Positions 28,306-35,304 of a stretch of 48,471 nt of DNA are shown here, in pieces. Numbering within the stretch: the first letter of the stretch is position 1; every line of letters starts with the position of its first letter. This DNA comes from a virus. The translations under genes and the position numbers were made by a program. The notes beneath the pieces are model-generated. The model made no database searches. It was given only the letters and a program-made list of their open reading frames with translations, and was not told the origin of the DNA. The stretch is from positions 1 to 48,471 of IMG/VR virus record IMGVR_UViG_3300014913_000019. The stretch is one strand, 5' to 3'.

Positions 28306-29289
28306 CTAAGGAGCTGACTTGGTATTCACTACTTCTACCTGTATTGCGTATCCGCTTGACGAGTCATGGAGAGCCTCGAATCCGAGCCTCTGGATTATCC
28401 TCGATCTCCTGTCGAAGTTCGCATTCGAGGTGTCAAGCCTGCACTTGGGAAGCGTTATAGCCAGCTTGTAGTTCTCGTATCCAGCTGTGCCCGATCCGGT
28501 TGAGCCTCCCGTAGCTATGAACTCTATCTTGACTGTCGAAGGCGTCTCAGAAGGTTCAGTTGCGGTTGAAGACCCGTAGAACAGCCTGTAGTAGTCCCAC
28601 GAGGTGAAAGCTATGTCCATCTCTCCGGTTATCTCTCCTCCCTCAAGTCTCAGGGCTGGCAAGAACATGTTGTTCAGCACGAACGCATCGTCTGGTATGC
28701 TGTTCGAAATGTCGAGCCTGAAAGCTTCGACCGTGGCTACTGCTGAATCCTCAATTTCGACAGAGGAGTTGTTGAATGGCAGAGGCGATATGTTAGCGAA
28801 AGACGGAGTAGTACTTGATGGGGATATCAGCTCCTCCTTAGCGCCGAGTATTCCTATCGTTGCGGTCAGAGGAGATCCGGCCTCAGCTTCGAGCCTCATG
28901 GAGAGTATACCGACACCGCTTATTTGCCTTGAGTAGTCGCTTGGAGACTCTGGGAATATTTCGAGCGTGTAAGAAGGCAGTGAGTTAGCAGGCGTGAACG
29001 TGTGCTTGTATGCGGTGATCTCTCCGTCATTCGAAGTCGATACGCTTCCCAGCAGTCCTTCGAGGAATTTGGTTATGCTCTGCGCGTCCACGTAAAGGCT
29101 AATGTCTCCTGTTACCTTGAAGCCTCCTGGTATTTTGTCCCTCGCGAATCTGTAGCCTGCCTCTTCGAGCTTCACTCTGTCCCAGTCAGGCGCTATACTC
29201 TCGCTTATTATGTTGATGTACTCCGAGGCGCTTACGGCGGTCCTATACGTCGACTCTTTACCTATCCCGAGGAATCTTACCATCTTCAT
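28306..29289 (-). CDS. Major tail tube protein
   Basis: 327 residues, beta-rich, Ser/Thr/Gly-rich. Features such as VRFLGIGKESTYRTAVSASEYINI near the start and GGFKVTGDISLYVDAQSITKFLEG follow the tail-tube fold (Pam3-gp18/gpV-like beta sandwich). Position directly ahead of chaperone and tape-measure genes supports it. The length suggests an extra Ig-like domain. Confidence 0.75.
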   Translation of the reverse strand: MKMVRFLGIGKESTYRTAVSASEYINIISESIAPDWDRVKLEEAGYRFARDKIPGGFKVTGDISLYVDAQSITKFLEGLLGSVSTSNDGEITAYKHTFTPANSLPSYTLEIFPESPSDYSRQISGVGILSMRLEAEAGSPLTATIGILGAKEELISPSSTTPSFANISPLPFNNSSVEIEDSAVATVEAFRLDISNSIPDDAFVLNNMFLPALRLEGGEITGEMDIAFTSWDYYRLFYGSSTATEPSETPSTVKIEFIATGGSTGSGTAGYENYKLAITLPKCRLDTSNANFDRRSRIIQRLGFEALHDSSSGYAIQVEVVNTKSAP

Positions 29290-29332
29290 TCCTCCCTACC
29301 AGCCATCCCGTCTTGCGAGACGGCTTGGCGAG

Positions 29333-29794
29333 CTATCCTCCTCTCAACCAGCTTTCTATCTCCTCCGCTGTTATAGCACCGATCCTGCTTTTAAGCCTTA
29401 TGTAAGTCCTCATGCCGAATGGATTGGGTCGAGTACCCGGATGATGCAGTACGGTTCCGACTCTGAAAAACAGGTTCCGCTTACCTTCCCTCTCAGCCTT
29501 GTCCCTCAGGCTCAGAGGCCTCGATAAGACGATATCGTGAGGTCTTGTTCCTCGTTCAACTGCAACCGCGTACTCCGCATCGCACCTTATCCTGACTTCT
29601 CTGTCCTGCAAGAATTCTATGTGATAAATCATCGACTTCAGATAACCCGTCTCCTCTGGAGCCTCCTCTTTCATGATCTCTACGCCTTCTTTACCAACTC
29701 TGCTCAGAAGTCTTGACCAGAACGCGATTTCCCTTTGTAGAACCTCTGGTATCTTATCCAGACTCTTGCTTATCTTGTATTCAATATACGCCAA
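29333..29794 (-). CDS. HK97 gp10-like head-tail/tail-completion protein
   Basis: 153 residues. LLSRVGKEGVEIMKEEAPEETGYLKSM...AEYAVAVERGTRPHDI is the signature of the HK97 gp10-like family (helix, APxxTGxL, then YAxxVExGTxPH). These sit at the head-tail interface or act in tail completion. The 5' leader contains a (TCAC) tract at 29808-29831. Confidence 0.8.
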   Translation of the reverse strand: MAYIEYKISKSLDKIPEVLQREIAFWSRLLSRVGKEGVEIMKEEAPEETGYLKSMIYHIEFLQDREVRIRCDAEYAVAVERGTRPHDIVLSRPLSLRDKAEREGKRNLFFRVGTVLHHPGTRPNPFGMRTYIRLKSRIGAITAEEIESWLRGG

Positions 29795-29807
29795 CCTACC
29801 GCTTCCT

Positions 29808-29831
29808 CACTCATTCACTCACTCACTCAAG
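29808..29831. repeat. Short TCAC tandem repeat
   Basis: CACTCATTCACTCACTCACT, four to five copies of a 4-base unit in the 63-base gap between two tail genes, just upstream (on the reverse strand) of the gp10-like start. Such tracts can vary in length by slippage. Confidence 0.55.
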
Positions 29832-29857
29832 AAGATGGAGATGGAGGTATTAAAAGC

Positions 29858-30292
29858 TTATGCCGATACCCGGATCACCTGTGTGTCTATCTCGATGAAT
29901 GCATAATAAAAGACAACTGACCTTACGGCACGCCACGAGTACGATACTCTGGTCACTTCAGTCGTCTGGACGTACGAGTTGCCTAACGTTCTATCACTCT
30001 CTATCTGGTCTATTATCTCTCCGACATAGTTAATTATGTCGTTCAGGTCCGCTTCGGTACCCGTACCCTTGCTGTGCACCTCTATCCTCCAGATCAGGTG
30101 ATGAAACGTGTGGGATGGACCGCTCATCTCATGTCTGTCCTCTCTCAACCTCAAGAACACAACGGGATAGCTGAGACCGCTTAAGTCCTTCACGTAGTCT
30201 GCGAATGTATTCGCATCTCCGAATGAGTCAGTAGCCTTTATCATGCTCAGAATAGAAGACTTCACGCTCTTAACGACGTCTGAGTACCCCAT
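29858..30292 (-). CDS. Tail terminator-like protein
   Basis: 144 residues, first gene of the reverse tail operon. The pattern (helical start, LSYPVVFLRLREDRHE, then HLIWRIEVHSKG...INYVGEIIDQIESDR) fits the alpha/beta fold of tail-terminator or gp11/gpU-type proteins, which cap the tail tube. Assignment rests mostly on order and length. Confidence 0.55.
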   Translation of the reverse strand: MGYSDVVKSVKSSILSMIKATDSFGDANTFADYVKDLSGLSYPVVFLRLREDRHEMSGPSHTFHHLIWRIEVHSKGTGTEADLNDIINYVGEIIDQIESDRTLGNSYVQTTEVTRVSYSWRAVRSVVFYYAFIEIDTQVIRVSA

Positions 30293-30311
30293 TTCCTTCT
30301 CGCTATCTTAT

Positions 30312-30339
30312 TGACAAGACGCTTATATAAAGCTTGTCA
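30312..30339 (-). promoter_or_regulatory. Tail-operon promoter with dyad flanking the TATA box
   Basis: On the reverse strand CTTTATATAA (30323-30332) is a good TATA box about 31 bases before the start codon at 30292. It is enclosed by TGACAAG (30312-30318) and CTTGTCA (30333-30339), perfect 7-base inverted arms. A protein on this dyad would block TBP, so this looks like a repressor site. Confidence 0.65.
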
Positions 30340-30365
30340 GCGCCTCGACTAATGCTCTGGACATG

Positions 30366-30397
30366 AATATTAAATAAATATATATTTATTTAATATT
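30366..30397. repeat. 32-bp palindromic operator-like repeat, copy 2 (perfect)
   Basis: AATATTAAATAAATAT and its exact inverted copy. It lies between the divergent tail and packaging promoters, so one bound protein could control both late units. Copies 1 and 3 are at 6101 and 47897. Confidence 0.85.
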
Positions 30398-30420
30398 CGT
30401 TTAGAAGCACTATACAAGAC

Positions 30421-30428
30421 TTAAATAG
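30421..30428 (+). promoter_or_regulatory. TATA box of the packaging/head operon
   Basis: CTTAAATAG about 43-50 bases before the TTG at 30471 and 24 bases after the palindrome. The spacing is close to that of the first operator and its TATA box. Confidence 0.55.
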
Positions 30429-30470
30429 CAGTTTGTGTTATAAGCGTTTAGCGAAGTAAGGTGAGCCTAA

Positions 30471-30770
30471 TTGGTTGAAGGTGTTATCTGGTTCAACCAT
30501 CCGAAAGCTTTCAACCAGCTGATGACTGAAGGAGAGGTTTACACATTAAGAAAGACGATAAAGAACGGTATCTACGTCGTCCTCAGCAAGCTCGTGCTGA
30601 ACCCGCCTAAGACAGGCAGAATGGCAAAGGTCGAATATCTCGGTCAGGTGCTGAACAAAGAGGAGCTTGAAAACTACGTAAAGAAGTCTGGATACAAGTC
30701 GGTCGATGATTGGGTCAGCGAGGCGAAGGATGCGGTTCACCTGCACAGAGTGCTTCTCTTAACACCATAA
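30471..30770 (+). CDS. Small late protein, first of the packaging operon
   Basis: 99 residues from TTG 30471 after AAGGTGAGCC. The sequence VIWFNHPKAFNQLMTEGEVYTLRKTIKNG...PPKTGRMAKVEYLGQV suggests a small beta domain (possibly ASCH/PUA-like: strand, charged turn, strand) with a C-terminal helix (ENYVKKSGYKSVDDWVSEAK). ASCH-type domains bind RNA. Identification is tentative. Confidence 0.5.
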   Translation: MVEGVIWFNHPKAFNQLMTEGEVYTLRKTIKNGIYVVLSKLVLNPPKTGRMAKVEYLGQVLNKEELENYVKKSGYKSVDDWVSEAKDAVHLHRVLLLTP

Positions 30771-30786
30771 ATGGAGGTGTAATAAT

Positions 30787-31251
30787 ATCCCTCGTGTATG
30801 CAAGACATGTGAGCATCCTGACGTGGCTGAGATAAACGAGCTTTTGTTAAAAGGCGTGCCAATCAAGGTAGTGGCCGAGCGCTTTAATCTCCCCTATGAT
30901 TCGGTAAGGAGACACAAGAAAAACCACTTAGCTGAAGAAATCAGACAGCTTAAGAAGATCAAGAAGATAGAGACGAGGAAGCGAATACTCTCCACGCTTG
31001 AGTACTATGATAAGTTCTTGGAATACTTCGCCGACAACCCAGAGAAGTTCTTCGAACAGATGACATTCAAGGATCTGCTGAGGATACTCGAAGATAGGTC
31101 GAAGCTTCTGGGAGAGGAAGTGTCGCCTCCGAGAATAGAGATAGTCTGGGGAGCCGGATTGGGAGAGGAATTTAAAGAGGAAGCCTTCACAATTAAAATA
31201 CCGGTCGTGAAAGAAATTGAGAAGAAGAAATCTGAAGAGAAGATGGTCTGA
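30787..31251 (+). CDS. Terminase small subunit-like protein with N-terminal zinc finger
   Basis: 155 residues if started at ATC 30787, seven bases after GGAGGTG; no ATG, GTG or TTG precedes GTG 30823, and that later start would delete the motif VCKTCEHP. The C-x-x-C-x-H-P knuckle, then helix-turn-helix (INELLLKGVPIKVVAERFNLPYDSVRRHKKNHL), is a recurrent architecture of viral small-terminase or DNA-recognition proteins, followed by a coiled coil and an acidic C-terminus. It should recognise viral DNA and hand it to TerL. Confidence 0.75.
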   Translation: MPRVCKTCEHPDVAEINELLLKGVPIKVVAERFNLPYDSVRRHKKNHLAEEIRQLKKIKKIETRKRILSTLEYYDKFLEYFADNPEKFFEQMTFKDLLRILEDRSKLLGEEVSPPRIEIVWGAGLGEEFKEEAFTIKIPVVKEIEKKKSEEKMV

Positions 31252-31432
31252 GCGGGAAATAGAAGTTCTCAAAGAGTATTACGGAAGGATACCGACGAGA
31301 GACCTCGCGAGGATATTCAACAGGAGCGTAGATGCGGTCAAACAGCAGGCAAGCAGATTGGGTCTCAGATTCCCTGAAGGTTCTGTCGACGAAGAGCTTT
31401 TGAGGAAGATTCTGGAGGTAAGAGAGGGATGA
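31217..31432 (+). CDS. SANT/Myb-like helix-turn-helix protein
   Basis: About 71 residues from TTG 31217, inside the end of the TerS gene. KRRWSEREIEVLKEYYGRIPTRDLARIFNRSVDAVKQQASRLGL is a Myb/SANT-type HTH (Trp, acidic helix, R-x-x-D recognition turn). Such small HTH proteins often sit beside terminase genes and may be a second DNA-recognition component. Confidence 0.65.
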   Translation: MRRRNLKRRWSEREIEVLKEYYGRIPTRDLARIFNRSVDAVKQQASRLGLRFPEGSVDEELLRKILEVREG

Positions 31433-32301
31433 TAAACAATAAGTGGACTCCTCCACCTGAGCCTCGGACTTTATCAGTGAAGTTCAAGCGGGTGGTGGCA
31501 TTCGTAGCCGATACGCATATTGGCTCAAGATACGCTATCTTTCCTCCCGGAGTGATGAGCAAAGAGGGAAACAACCTGAGCGCCATGAGGAACGCAGGTC
31601 AGGTGAAGCTCTACGAGTACTGGCAGAAGTGGGAGGAGATATGTGATGCATGGGGAGCGGATACGGTCATCCTCTTGGGTGATATAATACAGGGCAACAA
31701 CCCGGCTGGGAGAGGCATCGGGACGATAACTACCGACCTTGACGAGCAGAAGGACGCGGCGGTTACTCTGCTATCCAAAATCTGCAAAGATCGGATAGTG
31801 CACTGTCTATCCGGTACGCCTTATCACGAGTCGATAGACACGAGGATACACTACGACATAGCCAAAGAATTGGGAGAGACCGTAGCGAAGGAGTGGCACT
31901 TCCACGGTCTCCTAGCGAATATCAAGCTCAAGGGTACTAATCGGATACTAAATCTAGCTCACGGAGTATCAGGAGCTTCGATCTACAGAACAACACTGAT
32001 GGATCGAGAAGCGCTGTTTGAGGCGGCGGCGTATGGTCTCGGAGACTTAGACTTCCTCCCCGATGTAGTCGTGAGAGCGCACTGGCACAGGTTCATCCAC
32101 ATTCACTTACCAAACCAGCACATACTCCAGCTTCCGTGCTGGTGTGCATGGTTTCCCTACAGGGGCACTCTAAAGCTCTACGGCAAGCTCCAGCCCCACA
32201 TAGGCGGTGTGATACTCTTCATAGACGACTACGACAGAATTACAATTCACCACTATCTCTTCAAGCCTCCTAGGATAGCCGACTATCTGAAGGAGGGATG
32301 A
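31429..32301 (+). CDS. Calcineurin-like metallophosphoesterase
   Basis: 290 residues. FVADTHIGS (first metal motif), ILLGDIIQG (second), LSGTPYHE (third, normally GNHE, here GTPYHE), a helix-rich middle, and RAHWHRFIHI (fourth, GHxH-like). The replaced Asn-His dyad is unusual and may shift substrate preference. Enzymes of this fold split phosphoesters in DNA, RNA or nucleotides. Its place between the terminase subunits suggests work on DNA ends during packaging. It ends with ATG-like coupling into TerL. Confidence 0.75.
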   Translation: MINNKWTPPPEPRTLSVKFKRVVAFVADTHIGSRYAIFPPGVMSKEGNNLSAMRNAGQVKLYEYWQKWEEICDAWGADTVILLGDIIQGNNPAGRGIGTITTDLDEQKDAAVTLLSKICKDRIVHCLSGTPYHESIDTRIHYDIAKELGETVAKEWHFHGLLANIKLKGTNRILNLAHGVSGASIYRTTLMDREALFEAAAYGLGDLDFLPDVVVRAHWHRFIHIHLPNQHILQLPCWCAWFPYRGTLKLYGKLQPHIGGVILFIDDYDRITIHHYLFKPPRIADYLKEG

Positions 32302-32304
32302 GGA

Positions 32305-33540
32305 GTGTCTGTCCAGCAAGTTGTGATAAACTACAGGCCCCATCCGGGTCAGGCTAAGGTGCACAGGAGCAAGGCCAGATTCAGAGTGGTCAGAGCTGGC
32401 GTGAGATGGGGCAAGACCAAGATGGGGATCTACGAGTGCCTGTGGTATCTCGGCAAGCCCAAAGCAAAAGTGTGGTGGTTAGCTCCTTCTTGGTTTGAAG
32501 TGAACGTAGCTTGGAGGATGTTCTTAGAAGAGATACCTAAAGCTTTAATAGCTAAGGTAAACCACTCTGAACGAGCTATACAGATGATCAACCAAAGCTG
32601 GATATGGTTCAAGAGCGCTGAGGACTACGAGCACCTGAGAGCACAAGGGCTTGACTTCGTGGTGTTAGACGAGGCGGCTAGGATGAAGCGAGACGTGTGG
32701 TTCGAGTGCGTGAGACCAAGGCTCTCAGATCCCGACAAGTTCGGCAAGGCTCTGTTCATCTCCACTCCTCAGGGAATGAACTGGTTCTATGAAGTGTACA
32801 TGATGGGGCATATAAAGGGAGGAGAGTGGGAGAGTTTCCACTTCCCAACTTGGACGAATCCATTCATCCCCAAGAGCGAGATAGAGTCTGCGAGGAGGAG
32901 CATGCCTGAGCGCCTGTTCAGGCAGGAGTACGGAGCTGAGTTCCTCTCCGACTTGGGCTCTATCTTCAGATTCAGGAGGCATCCGACGACCAACCGGATT
33001 ATGAACATTAAGGGCGACTTCGAGCTCCCGAGCAAGGAGAAGAGATACGTAGCCGGTGTTGACTTCGGCAAGAGGACTGACTTCACGGTAGTATTCGTCT
33101 TGGATGAGAACGGTCATGTAGTCGCATGGGACAGGTTCAAGAGCGTGGACTGGCCAGCTCAGGTAAGGCGAGTAATTAACCTAGTGAGCCAGTACGATGC
33201 AGAGCTGATGGTCGATTCTACGGGTCTCGGTGATCCTCTCTACGACTTCATAGCGCAGAAGTATCCCAAGGTCAGACCGTACTATTTAAGCCCTAGCAAG
33301 AAGACGGCGCTGATAGACAACTTGGCGATAATGATCGAACAAGTTGAGATCACGTTTCCAGAGATACCAGAACTGCTGACAGAGCTGGAGCTCTTCGGCA
33401 TAGAGACGACGCCTACGGGGAGGCATAAGTACCAGGCGCCTAAGGGGCACCATGACGACTGTGTGATAGCCCTTGCACTCGCGGCTTGGGCGTTGAGGAA
33501 GGGAGGATCGCGTCCGGGCTTCGCATTCCTCGACTGGTAG
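32305..33540 (+). CDS. Terminase large subunit
   Basis: 411 residues from GTG 32305 after GAGGGATGAG. Walker A GVRWGKTK (32-39, K37), Walker B VVLDEA (D122, E123), and the RNase H-like nuclease triad of VAGVDFGKRTDF (D253), MVDSTGLGD and HHDDCVIAL (D384, D385). This is a standard headful or cos-type packaging motor: an ATPase that pumps DNA into the prohead through the portal and a nuclease that cuts it. Length is normal. Confidence 0.95.
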   Translation: MSVQQVVINYRPHPGQAKVHRSKARFRVVRAGVRWGKTKMGIYECLWYLGKPKAKVWWLAPSWFEVNVAWRMFLEEIPKALIAKVNHSERAIQMINQSWIWFKSAEDYEHLRAQGLDFVVLDEAARMKRDVWFECVRPRLSDPDKFGKALFISTPQGMNWFYEVYMMGHIKGGEWESFHFPTWTNPFIPKSEIESARRSMPERLFRQEYGAEFLSDLGSIFRFRRHPTTNRIMNIKGDFELPSKEKRYVAGVDFGKRTDFTVVFVLDENGHVVAWDRFKSVDWPAQVRRVINLVSQYDAELMVDSTGLGDPLYDFIAQKYPKVRPYYLSPSKKTALIDNLAIMIEQVEITFPEIPELLTELELFGIETTPTGRHKYQAPKGHHDDCVIALALAAWALRKGGSRPGFAFLDW

Positions 33541-33546
33541 GCAAAA

Positions 33547-33568
33547 GCTTAATTAAGCATTTATGCTT
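33547..33568 (+). promoter_or_regulatory. Nested palindromes between TerL and portal genes
   Basis: GCTTAATTAAGC (33547-33558) is a perfect palindrome and overlaps AAGCAT-TT-ATGCTT (33555-33568). They occupy the 53-base gap before the small gene at 33594 and contain TATA-like TTAATTAA and CATTTATG. Could be an internal promoter with an operator, or an RNA hairpin separating TerL from the structural genes. Confidence 0.5.
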
Positions 33569-33593
33569 CTTTTAGAGTGTTGAAGTGGTGAAC

Positions 33594-33761
33594 ATGAAGA
33601 GGAGGGTATTCTACGCCGATAAAGACGGAACTGTGGAAGCGCTCGGCATGAAGCTCGACGCGAAGCCCTCTGAGCTTAGGATTCTCATAAACGGTGTGGA
33701 CATCTCTGAGAGCGTATTGCTCGAACGGGTTGAGATAGTGGTCGAAAAGGAGGAGGAGTAG
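33594..33761 (+). CDS. Small protein before the portal gene
   Basis: 55 residues from ATG 33594. MKRRVFYADKDGTVEALGMKL, RILINGVDI and an acidic end (VEKEEE) make a small beta-rich protein; the next gene starts one base after its stop. No family recognised. Confidence 0.55.
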   Translation: MKRRVFYADKDGTVEALGMKLDAKPSELRILINGVDISESVLLERVEIVVEKEEE

Positions 33762-33762
33762 C

Positions 33763-35304
33763 TTGCCTTGGGTATCGGAGAAGCCTCCTGCGATAATCGA
33801 GAAGTCAACGAGATCCGTTATTCCTTCTTACCACCTGAGTCCTGAGCCTCAGCTCCGCATCCCCAAGTGGAACTACTCCACGATCTATCAGGTGGCTGAG
33901 GAATCCTGGCTCATTCAGTCAATTGTAAGAGTGATAACTCAGGAGGTTGTGAGACCTGGCTGGAGGAGAGAACCTCGCTTTAGGAGGAAGTGCGAGGAGT
34001 GCGGTGCTGAGTTTCAAGAGACGGTTGAAGAGTGCCCGATATGCGGTGGCAAGACCAGACCTCCAAGTCAGGCTCAGGCTAGGCTCTTCGACAGGCTCAT
34101 TCAGCATCCTAATCCTGACTACTCGTTCGGCGATCTGATGAGAAGCATAGTCTATCACGACGTTATAGCCGACGACTGGTACGTCTCGATACTTCCAGCT
34201 AAGTTCAAGGATAAGGACGGCAACGTGGTCATAAGACCGGCTGAGATACGGGTTGAAGATCCGAGGTACTGGGTGCCCATAGCTGATGAGTACGGGAGAT
34301 TGGGAGTCGACGAGTACTACTGCCCCGTCTGCTACACTCCGGACGAGTACTACACTGAGCCGGGCAACTGTCCCAAGTGCGGTCTTCCCCTTGAGCGAAC
34401 TGCTTATGTCCAAGTCGTTAATGGAGAGATAACTGCCAGATCCTCAGAGAACTGGATGATACACGGATCGACTGGTCGAGTGCTTCCTGAGCTCCACGGA
34501 AGACCTAAGATCATCGCCGTATGGGATCTGATACACACAATAAAGGTGATGGATGAGTATAACTTGGATGCGTACAGTGAAGGGAAGCTTGGAGGCATAC
34601 TCAACTTCCCGGGCTACTCTCAGGAGCAGATAAAAGCTCTTCAAGCTGAGATACAGGCTGATATCAAGAGGAGAGAAGTGCAGGACGTTCGAGGCTTGCT
34701 GAGGACCAAGAAGACGATAAGGACTCTGATGCTCGGGTCTGAACAGCCCATTCAGTTCATAAGGGCCATGCCTCCATTAGAAGACATGCAGTCACTCGAC
34801 TTCTACATGGTCTACATACAGGCAGTATGCGCCGTATTCGGTGTTCAGCCCTTAGCGATCTCGTTTGCCACCAAGTCGGTCAAGAGCTCTTCAGTAGCAC
34901 CCTACATTCGCCTTGAAGTGCAGAATAGGACGATAAAGGAGATACAGCGCGACAAAGAGGAGATGTTCAACAACTTCCTATTACCTCGCTTTGGCATCAC
35001 AGACTGGCTCTTCAAGTTCAACCCGATAGAGCAGAAGGACGAGCTGAGGGAGGCTCAAATAAGGCAGATAGACGCGAATACTTTGGTGACCCTGAGGAAT
35101 GCAGGGTTCGATGCCAAGTTCAACGAATACGGCAAGCTCGTGATACCCACAGAACCAACTCTGTCTCAGGAGGAGATGCCGAAGAAGAAGAGACCTAAAG
35201 GCAAGACTCCTCAGAAGCCCAAAGTCAGCGATGCATCTGAAAGAGTTATAGCTGGGACAACCGTAGAGCGCTGGCCACACGGTACACGAGGTGAGCCTCA
35301 GTAA
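33763..35304 (+). CDS. Portal protein with two inserted zinc ribbons
   Basis: 513 residues from TTG 33763 after AGGAGGAGTAG. The core fits the SPP1/HK97-type portals (SWLIQSIVRVITQEVVRPGW, SFGDLMRSIVYHDVIADDWYV, VFGVQPLAISF, then a long helix QNRTIKEIQRDKEEMFNNF). Unusually, two zinc-ribbon motifs are inserted: CEECGAEFQETVEECPICG near residue 79 and CPVCYTPDEYYTEPGNCPKCG near residue 190. They may stabilise the protein at high temperature or grip terminase. The portal is the ring through which DNA enters and leaves. Confidence 0.85.
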   Translation: MPWVSEKPPAIIEKSTRSVIPSYHLSPEPQLRIPKWNYSTIYQVAEESWLIQSIVRVITQEVVRPGWRREPRFRRKCEECGAEFQETVEECPICGGKTRPPSQAQARLFDRLIQHPNPDYSFGDLMRSIVYHDVIADDWYVSILPAKFKDKDGNVVIRPAEIRVEDPRYWVPIADEYGRLGVDEYYCPVCYTPDEYYTEPGNCPKCGLPLERTAYVQVVNGEITARSSENWMIHGSTGRVLPELHGRPKIIAVWDLIHTIKVMDEYNLDAYSEGKLGGILNFPGYSQEQIKALQAEIQADIKRREVQDVRGLLRTKKTIRTLMLGSEQPIQFIRAMPPLEDMQSLDFYMVYIQAVCAVFGVQPLAISFATKSVKSSSVAPYIRLEVQNRTIKEIQRDKEEMFNNFLLPRFGITDWLFKFNPIEQKDELREAQIRQIDANTLVTLRNAGFDAKFNEYGKLVIPTEPTLSQEEMPKKKRPKGKTPQKPKVSDASERVIAGTTVERWPHGTRGEPQ

